A stretch of 64,000 nucleotides of DNA from Parendozoicomonas callyspongiae (GCF_023502345.1 NZ_JAMFLX010000013.1:1-64000); one strand, 5' to 3'; positions 36,328-45,945 are shown, counted from the stretch's first letter. Notes: generated by a model from the letters alone, not told the origin. Made by a program: numbers and translations.

Positions 36328-37179
36328 ATGCAGGATCTCATTAATTCCTATTTCAGTAATGGTCGCTGGCTGGATAGTGCAGCCGGTTTTACCATTAATC
36401 TAGTAACAGCCATTATTATTTTTGTAGTCGGTAGATGGCTGGCATCAAAAGTTGTCGCCGGAATAGACAAGGTTATGGCCCGTCGTAATATGGACGAGGT
36501 TCTTCGCCAGTTTGTTAAAAATGTTCTGGGAGTATTGCTGACATTTGTTGTTTTACTGATTGCTCTTGAGCGACTGGGTGTTGATACAACATCTCTGCTG
36601 GCCCTTCTTGGTGCAGCTGGTCTGGCAGTGGGTTTGGCTCTGAAAGATTCTCTATCGAACTTTGCCGCTGGTGTCATGCTTCTCCTGTTCAAGCCATTCC
36701 GGGCAGGAGATTTTGTAGAAGCTGGTGGCAGTACTGGTATTGTTGAGAAAATCGGCATGTTTACAACCCAGATGCGTACACCGGATAACTGTGAAATTAA
36801 TGTGCCAAATGCCAATATCTACAGCGATACCATCGTGAACTATTCAGCCAAACCAACACGCCGCATAGACTTGGTCATCGGTATTGGTTATGGCGATGAT
36901 CTGAAGAAAGCACGGGATGTTTTGCAGCGTCTTGTTGATGCCGATTCCCGTATTCTTAAAGATCCTGAGGCTGTTATTGCCGTATCTGAACTGGCTGATT
37001 CAAGTGTGAACTTTGTTGTTCGTCCATGGGTAAAAACTGCAGATTACTGGGACGTTCGCTGGAGCCTGACTGAGCAGATTAAACAGACCTTTGATAAAGA
37101 AGGAATCAGCATTCCTTATCCTCAACAGGATGTGCATATGCATCAGGTTGAAGCCACCTATCAAGCAGATGCTGCGTAA
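36328..37179 (+). CDS. mscS: small-conductance mechanosensitive channel, MscS type
   Basis: 283 residues from the ATG at 36328, preceded by GGGGGAAG; the ATG at 36316 is less well placed. Three membrane segments are followed by the pore-lining TM3 pattern LLALLGAAGLAVGLALKDSLSNFAAGVMLL, then the beta domain (FRAGDFVEAGG, NVPNANIYSDTIVNYS) and a mixed alpha/beta C-terminal domain. The length matches E. coli MscS (286). It releases solutes on hypo-osmotic shock. Confidence 0.93.
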   Translation: MQDLINSYFSNGRWLDSAAGFTINLVTAIIIFVVGRWLASKVVAGIDKVMARRNMDEVLRQFVKNVLGVLLTFVVLLIALERLGVDTTSLLALLGAAGLAVGLALKDSLSNFAAGVMLLLFKPFRAGDFVEAGGSTGIVEKIGMFTTQMRTPDNCEINVPNANIYSDTIVNYSAKPTRRIDLVIGIGYGDDLKKARDVLQRLVDADSRILKDPEAVIAVSELADSSVNFVVRPWVKTADYWDVRWSLTEQIKQTFDKEGISIPYPQQDVHMHQVEATYQADAA

Positions 37180-37194
37180 TCTCGCCCCTGCATA

Positions 37195-37237
37195 TTCTCC
37201 CGATTATCACCTTGATTTTCGGGAGAAATCTTTTTTT
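37195..37237 (+). terminator. Rho-independent terminator of mscS
   Basis: TTCTCCCGA (37195-37203) pairs with TCGGGAGAA (37219-37227); a run of seven T follows at 37231-37237. It begins 16 bases after the mscS stop. Confidence 0.85.
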
Positions 37238-37374
37238 GTTTTTCCGGATACTGGCCTAGCCTTGAGCGGTTTGGTAATAAAGTGGAACCTGTTGATTTGA
37301 GAAATTCGGATTAGGTTATAAATTCAAATCAGTTATAGAATGTTGGCAAGAAGAATAATGGCCACCATGTGTTT

Positions 37375-38622
37375 ATGAAGCATATTTTACTGGCATGGGA
37401 GCTGGGCGGTGGATTTGGTCACCTTGACCGTATGAAAACCCTGGCTGCCTGTTTGCTTAACGATGGATACCAGGTAACAGTTGCTACCTGCGATTTAATT
37501 CGCACACAGAATTATTTTTCCAGTCTTCCTGTTCATTGTATTCAGTCTCCCCTTTGTAATATTTCCTTTCCTCATCTGGCTCAAACACCTGCTTATGTTC
37601 ATATTCTTTATAATGCAGGCTATGGGGATTCGGGTACTCTTCAGTTCCTGATCTCGGGATGGAAACAGCTTTTCAACGATATTCATCCTGATATTTTGAT
37701 TGCAGATCATGCTCCCACCGCATTGCTGGTTGCCAGGGATTTCAATATTCCAAGAATTAATTTCGGTGATGGTTTTACCTGCCCACCGCCCTCAAAACCT
37801 CTGCCATTTCTGTCACAAACAGCCGACCGTGAACAAGTGGGTGTTGATGAAGAGCTGGTGTTGCAGTACTGCAATCGTGCCCTTTATCAGGAGGGGCTAT
37901 CACCCCTGTCGTTTTTGGGAGAACTTTACCAGGTTGATGAGACATTTTTGTTAACAGTCCCCGAGCTTGATCACTTGGGAAAACGTTACCAGGTTCACTA
38001 TTGCGGTGGCCTCCCTGCCGAGAAAAAAGGGTGTATGCCAATCTGGCCTGTCGCGTATGGGAGGCCAAGAGTATTTGTCTATTTGCAACAGTTTGATGAA
38101 CTTGGTCTGGTTCTCGATTTATTGGCTAGATCCAGCATTGAAGCCCTTGTTTATATTGAGGGTCTCCCCCCCAGCCTGCAGTGCGCCTATCAGTATTATG
38201 AGCACCTGCGATTTTCAGACCAGCCGGTGAACGTTCATAGTGTTCTGATGGATGCTGATTTGGTGATCAGCCATGGAGGTCATCAAATGATGCTGCAAAC
38301 CGCTACAGCGGGTATTCCTCAGCTCCATATACCGGTGACTCTTGAGCAACAGCTTTTGGCTTTCAGGTGCAGTCTTAGTGGGGCATCTCTTTATGGATTT
38401 GCTGATCAAATAGAAGCTGTTCTTGCAGAGTGTCTTGCCAGCCTGACAGAAAAGAGGGCCAATGCTGATAGTTTTTCAAACAGGGTTTCTGTTTATGGAA
38501 GTAATCCTCTCGGCAGGTGCCTGGCTTTGGTGAATTACTATGCCCATATCAGGCCAGCCCAAAAAGCCTTGGAAGAAACAGAGATATGGCCGGAATATAC
38601 GTCACCAACAGAAGGGTTATAA
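37375..38622 (+). CDS. GT-B glycosyltransferase, GT1/MGT-like
   Basis: 415 residues from the ATG at 37375; a GTG two codons earlier is possible, and neither has a strong ribosome-binding site. The start HILLAWELGGGFGHLDRMKTLA is the GT-B N-terminal loop, and the C-terminal donor-binding motif MDADLVISHGGHQMMLQTATAGIPQLHIP carries the H-G-G of UDP-sugar transferases. Acceptor and donor are unknown. The 3' end overlaps the convergent dctM gene by 74 bp, unusual in this window. Confidence 0.8.
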   Translation: MKHILLAWELGGGFGHLDRMKTLAACLLNDGYQVTVATCDLIRTQNYFSSLPVHCIQSPLCNISFPHLAQTPAYVHILYNAGYGDSGTLQFLISGWKQLFNDIHPDILIADHAPTALLVARDFNIPRINFGDGFTCPPPSKPLPFLSQTADREQVGVDEELVLQYCNRALYQEGLSPLSFLGELYQVDETFLLTVPELDHLGKRYQVHYCGGLPAEKKGCMPIWPVAYGRPRVFVYLQQFDELGLVLDLLARSSIEALVYIEGLPPSLQCAYQYYEHLRFSDQPVNVHSVLMDADLVISHGGHQMMLQTATAGIPQLHIPVTLEQQLLAFRCSLSGASLYGFADQIEAVLAECLASLTEKRANADSFSNRVSVYGSNPLGRCLALVNYYAHIRPAQKALEETEIWPEYTSPTEGL

Positions 38623-39850
38623 AAAGCAGAGCATAAATGGGCAGCATTGGGCGCAGAATATCCTGAATCTTAATATCGGCGACAGAGCAGCCCACAAACA
38701 GAGCACTACCTACTGGCGGGGTGATCAGTCCAATACACAGGTTAAAAATCATCACAATGCCAAAGTGCAAAGGGCTGATGCCAAGCTCGGTGACAACCGG
38801 TAAAAAAACAGGAGTAAAGATCAGAACGGCCGGTGTCATATCCATAAATACGCCAACAACCAGCAATACCAGGTTAATAATCAACATAACAACAACAGGA
38901 TTGCTTGATAGAGAAAGCAGGCCTTCATTGACCAGATAGATCAGATCGGCATTGATCATCACCCAGGACATACCGGCAGAGACAGCAATCAGCAGAAGAA
39001 CAATTGATGAGGTAACAGCAGCTTCCAGGAAAACCTGAGGCAGTTCTCTGAACTTGATATCTCGATAAATCAAAACGGATAAGGTAAAAGCATACGCCAC
39101 TGCGATAGCTGAAGCTTCTGTTGCAGTAAATATTCCTCCGATAATTCCACCCATAACAATCACAATCAGAAACAGGCTGGGAAGTGCATCAATCAATGCC
39201 TTTGCTGCCATCATCAGAGTGGGTCTTTGCGCTTTTGGATACTGTTTTCGTACTGCTATCAAGGCAGCAATCAACATAACTGACAGGCCCATTAACAGGC
39301 CGGGCAGGTATCCCGCCAGAAACAGGGCTGCCACAGATACACCGCCACTGCTCAAAGCATAAATAATCATGACATTACTGGGTGGAATCAGCAGCCCGGT
39401 AGGGCAGGAGGCGGCATTGATAGCGGCAGAAAAATTTGGGTCATACCCCGCTTTTCGCTGTTCAGGAGTCATGGCACTGCCGACAGCAGCTGCAGATGCA
39501 ACGGCTGAACCGGAGATTGAGCCAAACATCATATTGGCAATCACATTCACATGTGCAAGTGAACCTGGAAGACGTCCGGCAAGAACCTGGGACAGGTTGA
39601 TTAAGCGCAGGGCGATTCCCCCCCGGTTCATTAAAACCCCGGCAAGGATAAAGAAAGGAATGGCCAGAAGGGCGAAGCTACTTAATCCACTTTGCAGTTT
39701 CTGGGCGATAACCATGACCGATGTATCAAATGGCAAAGCAAGAAGAAGGCTGCTGAGTGATGAAATGCCTATAGCAAAAGATATGGGAACACCGAGAAAC
39801 AGCAGGATAAAGAAACAAATAAACAGAACCAATAATGTGGAAGCTGCCAT
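38549..39850 (-). CDS. dctM: TRAP transporter large permease
   Basis: 433 residues with about 12 hydrophobic segments. The DctM pattern is clear: FLGVPISFAIGISSL, then ILAGVLMNRGGIALRLI, FGSISGSAVASAAAVGS, and the C-terminal FTPVFLPVVTELGISPLHFGIVMIFNLCIGLITPPVG. It drives sodium-dependent uptake with DctQ and DctP. It starts inside the dctQ stop. Its partner dehydrogenase suggests a uronate or aldonate substrate. Confidence 0.92.
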   Translation of the reverse strand: MAASTLLVLFICFFILLFLGVPISFAIGISSLSSLLLALPFDTSVMVIAQKLQSGLSSFALLAIPFFILAGVLMNRGGIALRLINLSQVLAGRLPGSLAHVNVIANMMFGSISGSAVASAAAVGSAMTPEQRKAGYDPNFSAAINAASCPTGLLIPPSNVMIIYALSSGGVSVAALFLAGYLPGLLMGLSVMLIAALIAVRKQYPKAQRPTLMMAAKALIDALPSLFLIVIVMGGIIGGIFTATEASAIAVAYAFTLSVLIYRDIKFRELPQVFLEAAVTSSIVLLLIAVSAGMSWVMINADLIYLVNEGLLSLSSNPVVVMLIINLVLLVVGVFMDMTPAVLIFTPVFLPVVTELGISPLHFGIVMIFNLCIGLITPPVGSALFVGCSVADIKIQDILRPMLPIYALLFITLLLVTYIPAISLFLPRLFGLA

Positions 39851-40344
39851 CAGTTCTTCTCTCCTGTCTGAGAAAATATTAAATCACAGCAGGTCAACAG
39901 GCTGTACAGAAGAAGAAACAACCCAGACAGGGGGATAACGCAGTACAGGCAGCCAACATAGACCCCGGTTGCAGGTGATATCTGCCCCATATTCAATGCA
40001 CTGGCTGCGAACCATCCGCCCCCAGCAATCATTACAGTCAGGGCAAAGGCTGCAATCATCAACTGACAAAAGATATCAACAGCCAGGCGGAAGCTCCTGG
40101 GAAGCTTTTCGATCAGAATATCTATAACAAGATGCCGGTGTTGTCCCGCCGTATATGCCCCTCCAAGAAGGGCAATGCACACCATAAGAAAGCAGGCTAT
40201 TTCATCGGTAGCTGTACTTGGGTTACTCAATATAAAGCGGCTGAAAACCTGCCATAAAACAATAAGAACCAGTGAGGCCATACAGGCAATAATCATCAGG
40301 GAAAGCGACTTATCAAGTAATTGTCGTATTGCTGTTGTCATCAA
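39850..40344 (-). CDS. dctQ: TRAP transporter small permease
   Basis: 164 residues with four membrane segments, as expected for DctQ. The family pattern VLWQVFSRFILSNPSTATDEIACFLMVCIALLGGAYTAGQHRHLVIDIL is spread over the first 75 residues. It sits between dctP (4-bp overlap) and dctM (1-bp overlap), so the three are translated together. Confidence 0.9.
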   Translation of the reverse strand: MMTTAIRQLLDKSLSLMIIACMASLVLIVLWQVFSRFILSNPSTATDEIACFLMVCIALLGGAYTAGQHRHLVIDILIEKLPRSFRLAVDIFCQLMIAAFALTVMIAGGGWFAASALNMGQISPATGVYVGCLYCVIPLSGLFLLLYSLLTCCDLIFSQTGEKN

Positions 40345-41366
40345 CTGTTTCCTTTGGCAGCCAGAATAAGTTCGAGAAGTTCCTTGTGTTCTTTGTTTTC
40401 CTGAAACTGTTCATACAGGGGAGTTACTGCGTCACGAAATGCTCTTCGGTCAACAGGAATAATCTCGGCACCTGACTGGGTTGCTATGTTTCGGGAGGTG
40501 CTGGTCAACTCTTGCCACTGTTTTCTCTGAAACGACTCTGAACGGGCAACTGCCTCCTGCAGCCACTGCCTTTGCTGTTCATTAAGCTGATCCCAGACCC
40601 GGGTTGATATCACCAGAAAATCAGGCTGGGACAGATGGCGTGTCTCTGAAAAGAAACGGGTGACTTCAAAATGACGGGTATTCACCCAGGAAGCTTCGTT
40701 ATTTTCTGCAGCATCAACAACTCCCTGTTGCAGTGCCGTATAAACCTCACCAAAAGGCATAGGGGTGGGTGCGCCGCCCATCAGTCTGATCATTTTTAAA
40801 CTGATGGGGCTGACCTGTACCCGGATTTTCATACCCTTTAAATCATCCGGAGTTTTCACAGGCTTTCTGGCGTAAAAGCTGCGGTAGCCTGCAACATAGG
40901 ATGCGATACAGAAGAAGCCTCGGTCACGGGTTTTATTCATGATCCTTTGACCAACCACCCCCTTTAAAACGGCATCAAAATGTACTTCATCCTGAAACAG
41001 AAAAGGAAGATTGAACAGGGAATAGGCACTTTCAAAAGGTTCCAGATCGCTGCTTGTTCCCTTTGACAGATCAAGGGCTCCGATCTGCAGCATCTGTAAG
41101 GTATCAATTGCGTCGCCCATCTGACTGGAGGGATAGAGCCGCAGTATTAACTGCCCGTTTGATACGTCCTGTAATTGATCAGCCAGATAGACAAATGCCA
41201 GATGCACAGAATGGGTCAGGGGAAGGTTATGAGCAAGTTTCAATACCTTAGGCTTAGGTTGACTCGATAGCTCGGAATTAGCGACTCCTGCCATCAGCAG
41301 ACAAAGCATTGCTGTAGTTATCTGCAAAGCAATATGTCTCAGCATTCCCAGCACGTCTGGCTGCAT
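40341..41366 (-). CDS. dctP: TRAP transporter substrate-binding protein
   Basis: 341 residues with a signal peptide (LQITTAMLCLLMAGVANS). GGGA eight bases upstream supports the first ATG. DctP features: KVLKLAHNLPLTHSVHLAF, LRLYPSSQMGD, the carboxylate-binding Arg in KGMKIRVQVSPISLKMI, and the MPFGEVYTALQQGVVDAAENN hallmark. It binds an organic acid in the periplasm. Given the adjacent UxuB-like dehydrogenase, a hexuronate or aldonate is likely (inference). Confidence 0.92.
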   Translation of the reverse strand: MQPDVLGMLRHIALQITTAMLCLLMAGVANSELSSQPKPKVLKLAHNLPLTHSVHLAFVYLADQLQDVSNGQLILRLYPSSQMGDAIDTLQMLQIGALDLSKGTSSDLEPFESAYSLFNLPFLFQDEVHFDAVLKGVVGQRIMNKTRDRGFFCIASYVAGYRSFYARKPVKTPDDLKGMKIRVQVSPISLKMIRLMGGAPTPMPFGEVYTALQQGVVDAAENNEASWVNTRHFEVTRFFSETRHLSQPDFLVISTRVWDQLNEQQRQWLQEAVARSESFQRKQWQELTSTSRNIATQSGAEIIPVDRRAFRDAVTPLYEQFQENKEHKELLELILAAKGNS

Positions 41367-41406
41367 TGGTCGTTCCCATATGCTTTGTTATTGGTGGGAC
41401 TTGAGC

Positions 41407-42903
41407 TTAGGTTGTAACTTTAGTTTTTCCAGCATTGATAATGGTCTGACGTATTCCCAGTGTTTCTATGTCACGTGCGGCCATCTGCACAGCATTCCGA
41501 AATTTCTTGTTGATACTGAGATCTTCCCCAAAAATGTCTTTGATCTTCAGGAATTCACAGATTTTGTCTTTGATATTGTTGTGGTTCTTTGCGGTTTCTT
41601 TCAACAATCTTTCTAAAGGGTCTTTAACTTCAATAGAGTTGCCCTGTTCATCTCTGCCACTGACATACTGAATCCATGCTGCGATTCCCAGAGCGAGAAG
41701 GTCGTAGTCACGATCTTTTTGTATATGCCAGCGAATTGTATTCAGCCAGCGCTGTGGAATCTTTTGGGAGCCATCTATGGCTATCTGGGATGTCTTGTGG
41801 GCAAGTTCAGGATTACCAAAGCGTTCAATTAGAGAGGTTGCATAGCCGGTAAGGTCGTATTTTTTCGGCATAGACAGGGTCGGTGCAGCCAGGTCAGTCA
41901 TCAGGCTGTATGCCGCATCTGCATAACCGGGAGTCTGCATGGTTTCATAGATTGTTGAGCAACCACCAAGGTAGCCGGTATAAGCAAGAAAAGAGTGCGC
42001 TCCATTAAGCATGCGAAGTTTCATCTCTTCATAGGGACGAACATCTTCAACAAAGTTGATTCCGGGAATGCAATCCCATTGTGGGCGCTGATTGCCGACA
42101 AACTTATCTTCAATCACCCATTGCATGAATTGCTCGCAGGTGACAGCACATTTGTCTTTCAATCCAAGGTGGTCTGATACAGTTTTTAGACTTTCCTCAG
42201 TAACAGCAGGAACTATGCGGTCCACCATGGTGCAGGGGAAAGCACCATTGACTGAAATCCAGTCTGCCAGTTGGGGATTCAGTCTGGCAGCAATCTGCAA
42301 AACAGCATTGCGAACCAGCTGCCCATTTTCAGGGATATTGTCACAGCTAAGAACGGTAAATGGAGCAAGCCCTTTTTTTCTTCTCTCAACAAGTGCAGCA
42401 GCAATGATGCCAATGGGAGTTCGAGGATTATCCGGGTGTTCAAGATCATGCTGAACCAGTGGATCATCCAGTAACAGGTTACCTGTGGCAGGGTTAAGAA
42501 AGTACCCTTTTTCAGTTACGGTCAGGGAAACAATTCTGATCTGTTCTGACGCCATTATCTTAATGAGAGGCTGACGATCTTCAGCAGCGAAAATTGTGTC
42601 TGTAATGGCGCTGACCAGTCGACACCTGTGGCTGCCATCAGGGTTCATTTCCATAACTGTGAACAGGTTGTTCTGGCTCTGTAAATTCTGAACAAGTTGT
42701 TTGCCGCTACGGAGGTTGGCAGCAACTATTCCCCACTCTCTTTGCCCTGACCTGGTCATACATTCATCTGTAGTCAAAGCCTGATGGGCTCGATGAAATG
42801 CCCCCAGCCCAAGATGAACAATGCCCGGTGTAATTGTTTGCTCTTTATGGATTGATGTACCGATGTCTGCTGAAGCTACTGTATCACGATTTAGTTGATT
42901 CAT
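41407..42903 (-). CDS. second UxuB-like mannitol/mannonate dehydrogenase
   Basis: 498 residues, closely parallel to the uxuB product along its length (PGIVHLGLGAFHRAHQAL, FTVLSCDNIPENGQ, CTMVDRIVPAVTEES, EEMKLRMLNGAHSFLAYTGYLGG). It is therefore a polyol/mannonate dehydrogenase, but the paralogy leaves room for another substrate such as D-arabinitol, mannitol or tagaturonate-related acids. It is the first gene of the operon dehydrogenase-dctP-dctQ-dctM. The start codon has no clear ribosome-binding site. Confidence 0.85.
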   Translation of the reverse strand: MNQLNRDTVASADIGTSIHKEQTITPGIVHLGLGAFHRAHQALTTDECMTRSGQREWGIVAANLRSGKQLVQNLQSQNNLFTVMEMNPDGSHRCRLVSAITDTIFAAEDRQPLIKIMASEQIRIVSLTVTEKGYFLNPATGNLLLDDPLVQHDLEHPDNPRTPIGIIAAALVERRKKGLAPFTVLSCDNIPENGQLVRNAVLQIAARLNPQLADWISVNGAFPCTMVDRIVPAVTEESLKTVSDHLGLKDKCAVTCEQFMQWVIEDKFVGNQRPQWDCIPGINFVEDVRPYEEMKLRMLNGAHSFLAYTGYLGGCSTIYETMQTPGYADAAYSLMTDLAAPTLSMPKKYDLTGYATSLIERFGNPELAHKTSQIAIDGSQKIPQRWLNTIRWHIQKDRDYDLLALGIAAWIQYVSGRDEQGNSIEVKDPLERLLKETAKNHNNIKDKICEFLKIKDIFGEDLSINKKFRNAVQMAARDIETLGIRQTIINAGKTKVTT

Positions 42904-43106
42904 TGGTCAGTACCATTCTTTTACCATGGAAATTTCTTTTTCATCATCAAGGAAGAAAAAAGAATTTCCCGCTTATGGCTGTTTGTAATTCCCTGATTCT
43001 GAATTTCACCAATGTAGATGAGTTACGTGATTATTGCGGATTCGTTCAAAGCTGCTGATGCGGTAGTCTGGCAGTTTTTCTGATCGTTGATAAGGCACAA
43101 AACACG

Positions 43107-44018
43107 ATGATCAAGGTAGTCGGTCACACAAACCCCGATACTGACAGCATCTGCTCTGCACTGGTTGCAGCAGAATGGCTGAAAGCCGCCCGTGATATGG
43201 AAGCCGTTGCTATGGCTCAGGGTGAAGTTACCAGCGAAACGGCATTTATCCTGAAGGAGGCCGGTGTGGAAGCACCTGCCATTGTCGGCAATGTTGCCGG
43301 TGAAAAAGTCTGGCTGGTTGATTTCACCGATCTGTCCCAGGCCCCTGAAGGTCTGAGCGAAGCAGAAATCGTGGGTATTGTTGATCATCACCGTCTGGGC
43401 GACATCACCACAGTGAACCCTCTGGAAGCATGGATCTGGCCGGTTGGCTGCTCCTGCACCATCCTGTTCAACCTGTTCCGTATGGAAAACATTGAGATTA
43501 CCCGTCCACAGGCTGTTCTGATGCTGGGCGCGATTGTCAGCGATACTGTTGCTTTCCGTTCTCCTACCTGCACTGATAAAGATCGTACAGCAGCAAAAGC
43601 TCTTGCTGAGATTGCTGGTCTGGATCTGTGTGAGTTTGCTGACCAGCTGCTACGTGTGAAGACAAATCTGGATGGTCTTTCCGTCACGTCTCTGGTTGAC
43701 CGTGACCTGAAGAAATACCCCTTCGAGGAAGAATCACTGGTTGTTGGTCAAATTGAAATTGCCAGCTTCGAGCAGGTTGAAGACAAGATCGACGAACTGC
43801 AGGCTGAACTGACCAAACGCTGTGCTGAAGATGGTCTGAAACTGGCCGCACTGATGGTGACCAACATCAGCACTTCCACCACTCGGCTGCTGTACCAGGG
43901 TGAATGGTCCGAACGTCTGGCAGAACATGCTCAGGCTGCGGGTGTGCTGGTTATGGAAGATACCATGAGCCGCAAGAAGCAGGCATGGCCATGGCTGCAA
44001 ACTGTTCTGGCCAGCTGA
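43107..44018 (+). CDS. ppaC: manganese-dependent inorganic pyrophosphatase (family II)
   Basis: 303 residues. DHH-family metal motifs: VVGHTNPDTDSICSA, the LVDFTD motif, and IVDHHRLGD. The C-terminal DHHA2 domain ends with the substrate-binding MSRKKQAWPWL. It hydrolyses pyrophosphate to phosphate in the cytosol with Mn2+. GC-rich, regular codon use suggests strong expression. A strong terminator follows. Confidence 0.95.
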   Translation: MIKVVGHTNPDTDSICSALVAAEWLKAARDMEAVAMAQGEVTSETAFILKEAGVEAPAIVGNVAGEKVWLVDFTDLSQAPEGLSEAEIVGIVDHHRLGDITTVNPLEAWIWPVGCSCTILFNLFRMENIEITRPQAVLMLGAIVSDTVAFRSPTCTDKDRTAAKALAEIAGLDLCEFADQLLRVKTNLDGLSVTSLVDRDLKKYPFEEESLVVGQIEIASFEQVEDKIDELQAELTKRCAEDGLKLAALMVTNISTSTTRLLYQGEWSERLAEHAQAAGVLVMEDTMSRKKQAWPWLQTVLAS

Positions 44019-44081
44019 TAAAGCCATAAACTGTCGTAAAAAATGACCTTGAAAAAGTAAACGACAGTGCTATTCGACGTC

Positions 44082-44109
44082 AAAAAACCCCGCTCATGCG
44101 GGGTTTTTT
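44082..44109 (+). terminator. Rho-independent terminator of ppaC
   Basis: AAAACCCCGC (44084-44093) and GCGGGGTTTT (44098-44107) form a 10-bp stem with loop TCAT and a T-run continuing through 44109. Confidence 0.93.
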
Positions 44110-44265
44110 GCTATATCTTTGTTGAAAAATTCTTTACATAGCATACAACAACCTATTTTTTTCTGGTTGGGTTGTAAAAGCTTGACAGTACTTCCTCGCC
44201 ATTACAGCATGTAAGTGAAAGTACGTACGAAAAGACGTATGTTGAGTTCTGGAGGGGAAGGGTAA

Positions 44266-44514
44266 ATGAATAAACCGTATATAAATCCGCATCCGGAAGT
44301 TCCGTTCCAGCCTGCCAAGGAAAGCACAGATATCACGACATCAGTTATGCGTTTGGAAAGTATTATTGCAGACAGCCTGGCGTCGGGACAGCAGTTAAAC
44401 AAGTATCTGGCCGAGAAATTGCGCAGGGGCGAGATCAGCAAAATCGAAGCAGTTGAAGCGCTTTGCTATGCAGTTGCTCTGGGAGAATCCGCGAGCAATG
44501 CAACCTATCATTGA
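44266..44514 (+). CDS. small conserved-looking hypothetical protein
   Basis: 82 residues with GGAGGGGAAGGG just upstream of the ATG, a strong ribosome-binding site. The protein has a Pro-rich start (MNKPYINPHPEVPFQP) and a helical acidic/basic remainder (LAEKLRRGEISKIEAVEALCYAVALGESA). It is flanked by terminators on both sides, so it is its own transcription unit. No family is recognised. The good translation signal and own terminator argue that it is real. Confidence 0.65.
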   Translation: MNKPYINPHPEVPFQPAKESTDITTSVMRLESIIADSLASGQQLNKYLAEKLRRGEISKIEAVEALCYAVALGESASNATYH

Positions 44515-44569
44515 TCAGGACTGGGGGCGGTTCTGTGATATGAGTCTGGCAACGCCAGATGTGTGTGGA

Positions 44570-44599
44570 AGCCCGGTCGGGTAACCGGCCGGGCTTTTT
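44570..44599 (+). terminator. Rho-independent terminator of the 82-residue gene
   Basis: AGCCCGGTCGG (44570-44580) and CCGGCCGGGCT (44585-44595) form a stem with one G-T pair and loop GTAA, followed by TTTT. A smaller hairpin TCTGGC/GCCAGA lies just upstream (44545-44559). Confidence 0.9.
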
Positions 44600-44655
44600 A
44601 ATGCCTGCAAATAATTCGCCTATGCTTCCTGCACTATTTCGCAGGGGCGAGAGAA

Positions 44656-45945
44656 GTGAGAAAAGTTCTTAGCCGTCAGCAAAGTCGCCTGCTGACCATG
44701 ACAGCCGTTGGTGGGTTTCTGGAATTTTATGACTTCATCATTTATGCCCTGATGGCTGGATACCTGGCGGAACATTTCTTTCCTGAAACTCACGCCCAGA
44801 CGGCTCTTCTTGCAACCTTCTCCACATTTGCATCAGGTTACCTGGCTCGTCCGATTGGTGGTGTGCTGTATGGTCATTTCGGCGATAAAACAGGCCGCAA
44901 GAAAACATTCAGTTCGACAATCCTGGTTATGGCCATAGCAACGGGTTTGATTGGTATTCTCCCGGGACACGATTCAATAGGCGTTCTGGCTCCTGTTCTG
45001 CTGGTTATCCTGCGACTGTTTCAGGGGCTGGCTCTTGGAGGGGAAATTCCGGGGGCAGTGACATATATCAGCGAATCAGTTCCCGAAAGACAGGGGCTTG
45101 TGATTGGCGTTGTCTTTATGGCACTGATTGCCGGAGCGGTTTTTGGTTCTCTTGTTCATGTGTTTCTGGGAGTTGTTTTCAGTGAACAGTCCCTGAAGGA
45201 CTGGGGCTGGAGGCTGGCATTTCTGTTTGGTGGGCTTGTAGGTGTTTTGGGTTATCATGTCAGGCGTAACTTTCATGAATCCAAAGCTTTTAAAGACCTG
45301 CTTAATAATAAACAGCAGGAAGATGTTCCAGCAAAAACCTTGATCAAGAAGTACCCTCTGGAAGTGTTTCAGGGCGTTGTGTTCATACTACCGGCGGCTG
45401 TGGTTATGCCTCTTGTCTTCCTGTTTTTTCCATCCTGGCTGGTGAAGGTTATGGACTTTGATCCTGATCTGGTGCGCTGGTCGAACTTGGGCGGACTGGC
45501 ACTGGCAGCTCTCTGCTCAATCTATTGGGGAAGTTTTACCGATGGTCACTCAAATAGAACAACTGGCTGGTTTCTTGGGTTGAGCCTGCTGATCTGTGGC
45601 TTTCCTCTTATGAGCCTGACATTTGCCGGAGGTTATCTGTATGTTATCGGAACCATTCTCTTTGGTGTGCTGCTGGGAATGACAGCCGGGTTTGGTCCCG
45701 TGCAGCTCACCAGGCTGTTTCCTGTTTCAGTACGTTATTCAGGTGTTGCCCTCAGTTATAACCTCGCGTTTGCAATTGTTGGCGGTCTGGTGCCGGTTGT
45801 GGCTATGGGGTTAATGGGACTTGCCGGGAATTTGTATGGCAGCGCATCCCTGCCGGTTCTTGCCGGGCTGACTGTTCTGATGGTTATGATCACTTTCAGA
45901 TTTGGGAAAGAACCTCTTAACTCATTGTCGGCTCACCGGTCATGA
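44656..45945 (+). CDS. MFS transporter, metabolite:H+ symporter (MHS) type
   Basis: 429 residues from a GTG start with GAGAGA upstream. About 12 membrane segments. The MHS signature is visible: AVGGFLEFYDFIIYALMAGYLAEHFFP, then RPIGGVLYGHFGDKTGRKKTF and RLFQGLALGGEIPGAVTYISE. Relatives carry alpha-ketoglutarate, proline/betaine, citrate or shikimate. It precedes the alkyl-DHAP synthase-like operon on the same strand by 266 bp, so it may feed that pathway, but the hairpin between weakens a single-operon view. Confidence 0.88.
   Translation: MRKVLSRQQSRLLTMTAVGGFLEFYDFIIYALMAGYLAEHFFPETHAQTALLATFSTFASGYLARPIGGVLYGHFGDKTGRKKTFSSTILVMAIATGLIGILPGHDSIGVLAPVLLVILRLFQGLALGGEIPGAVTYISESVPERQGLVIGVVFMALIAGAVFGSLVHVFLGVVFSEQSLKDWGWRLAFLFGGLVGVLGYHVRRNFHESKAFKDLLNNKQQEDVPAKTLIKKYPLEVFQGVVFILPAAVVMPLVFLFFPSWLVKVMDFDPDLVRWSNLGGLALAALCSIYWGSFTDGHSNRTTGWFLGLSLLICGFPLMSLTFAGGYLYVIGTILFGVLLGMTAGFGPVQLTRLFPVSVRYSGVALSYNLAFAIVGGLVPVVAMGLMGLAGNLYGSASLPVLAGLTVLMVMITFRFGKEPLNSLSAHRS

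Noticed and set aside
42901-42916. TTGGT-CAGT-ACCA motif resembling an ExuR/UxuR or FadR-like operator
   Set aside because: It overlaps the start codon of the UxuB paralogue and its spacing does not match the known consensus, so it is too weak to annotate.
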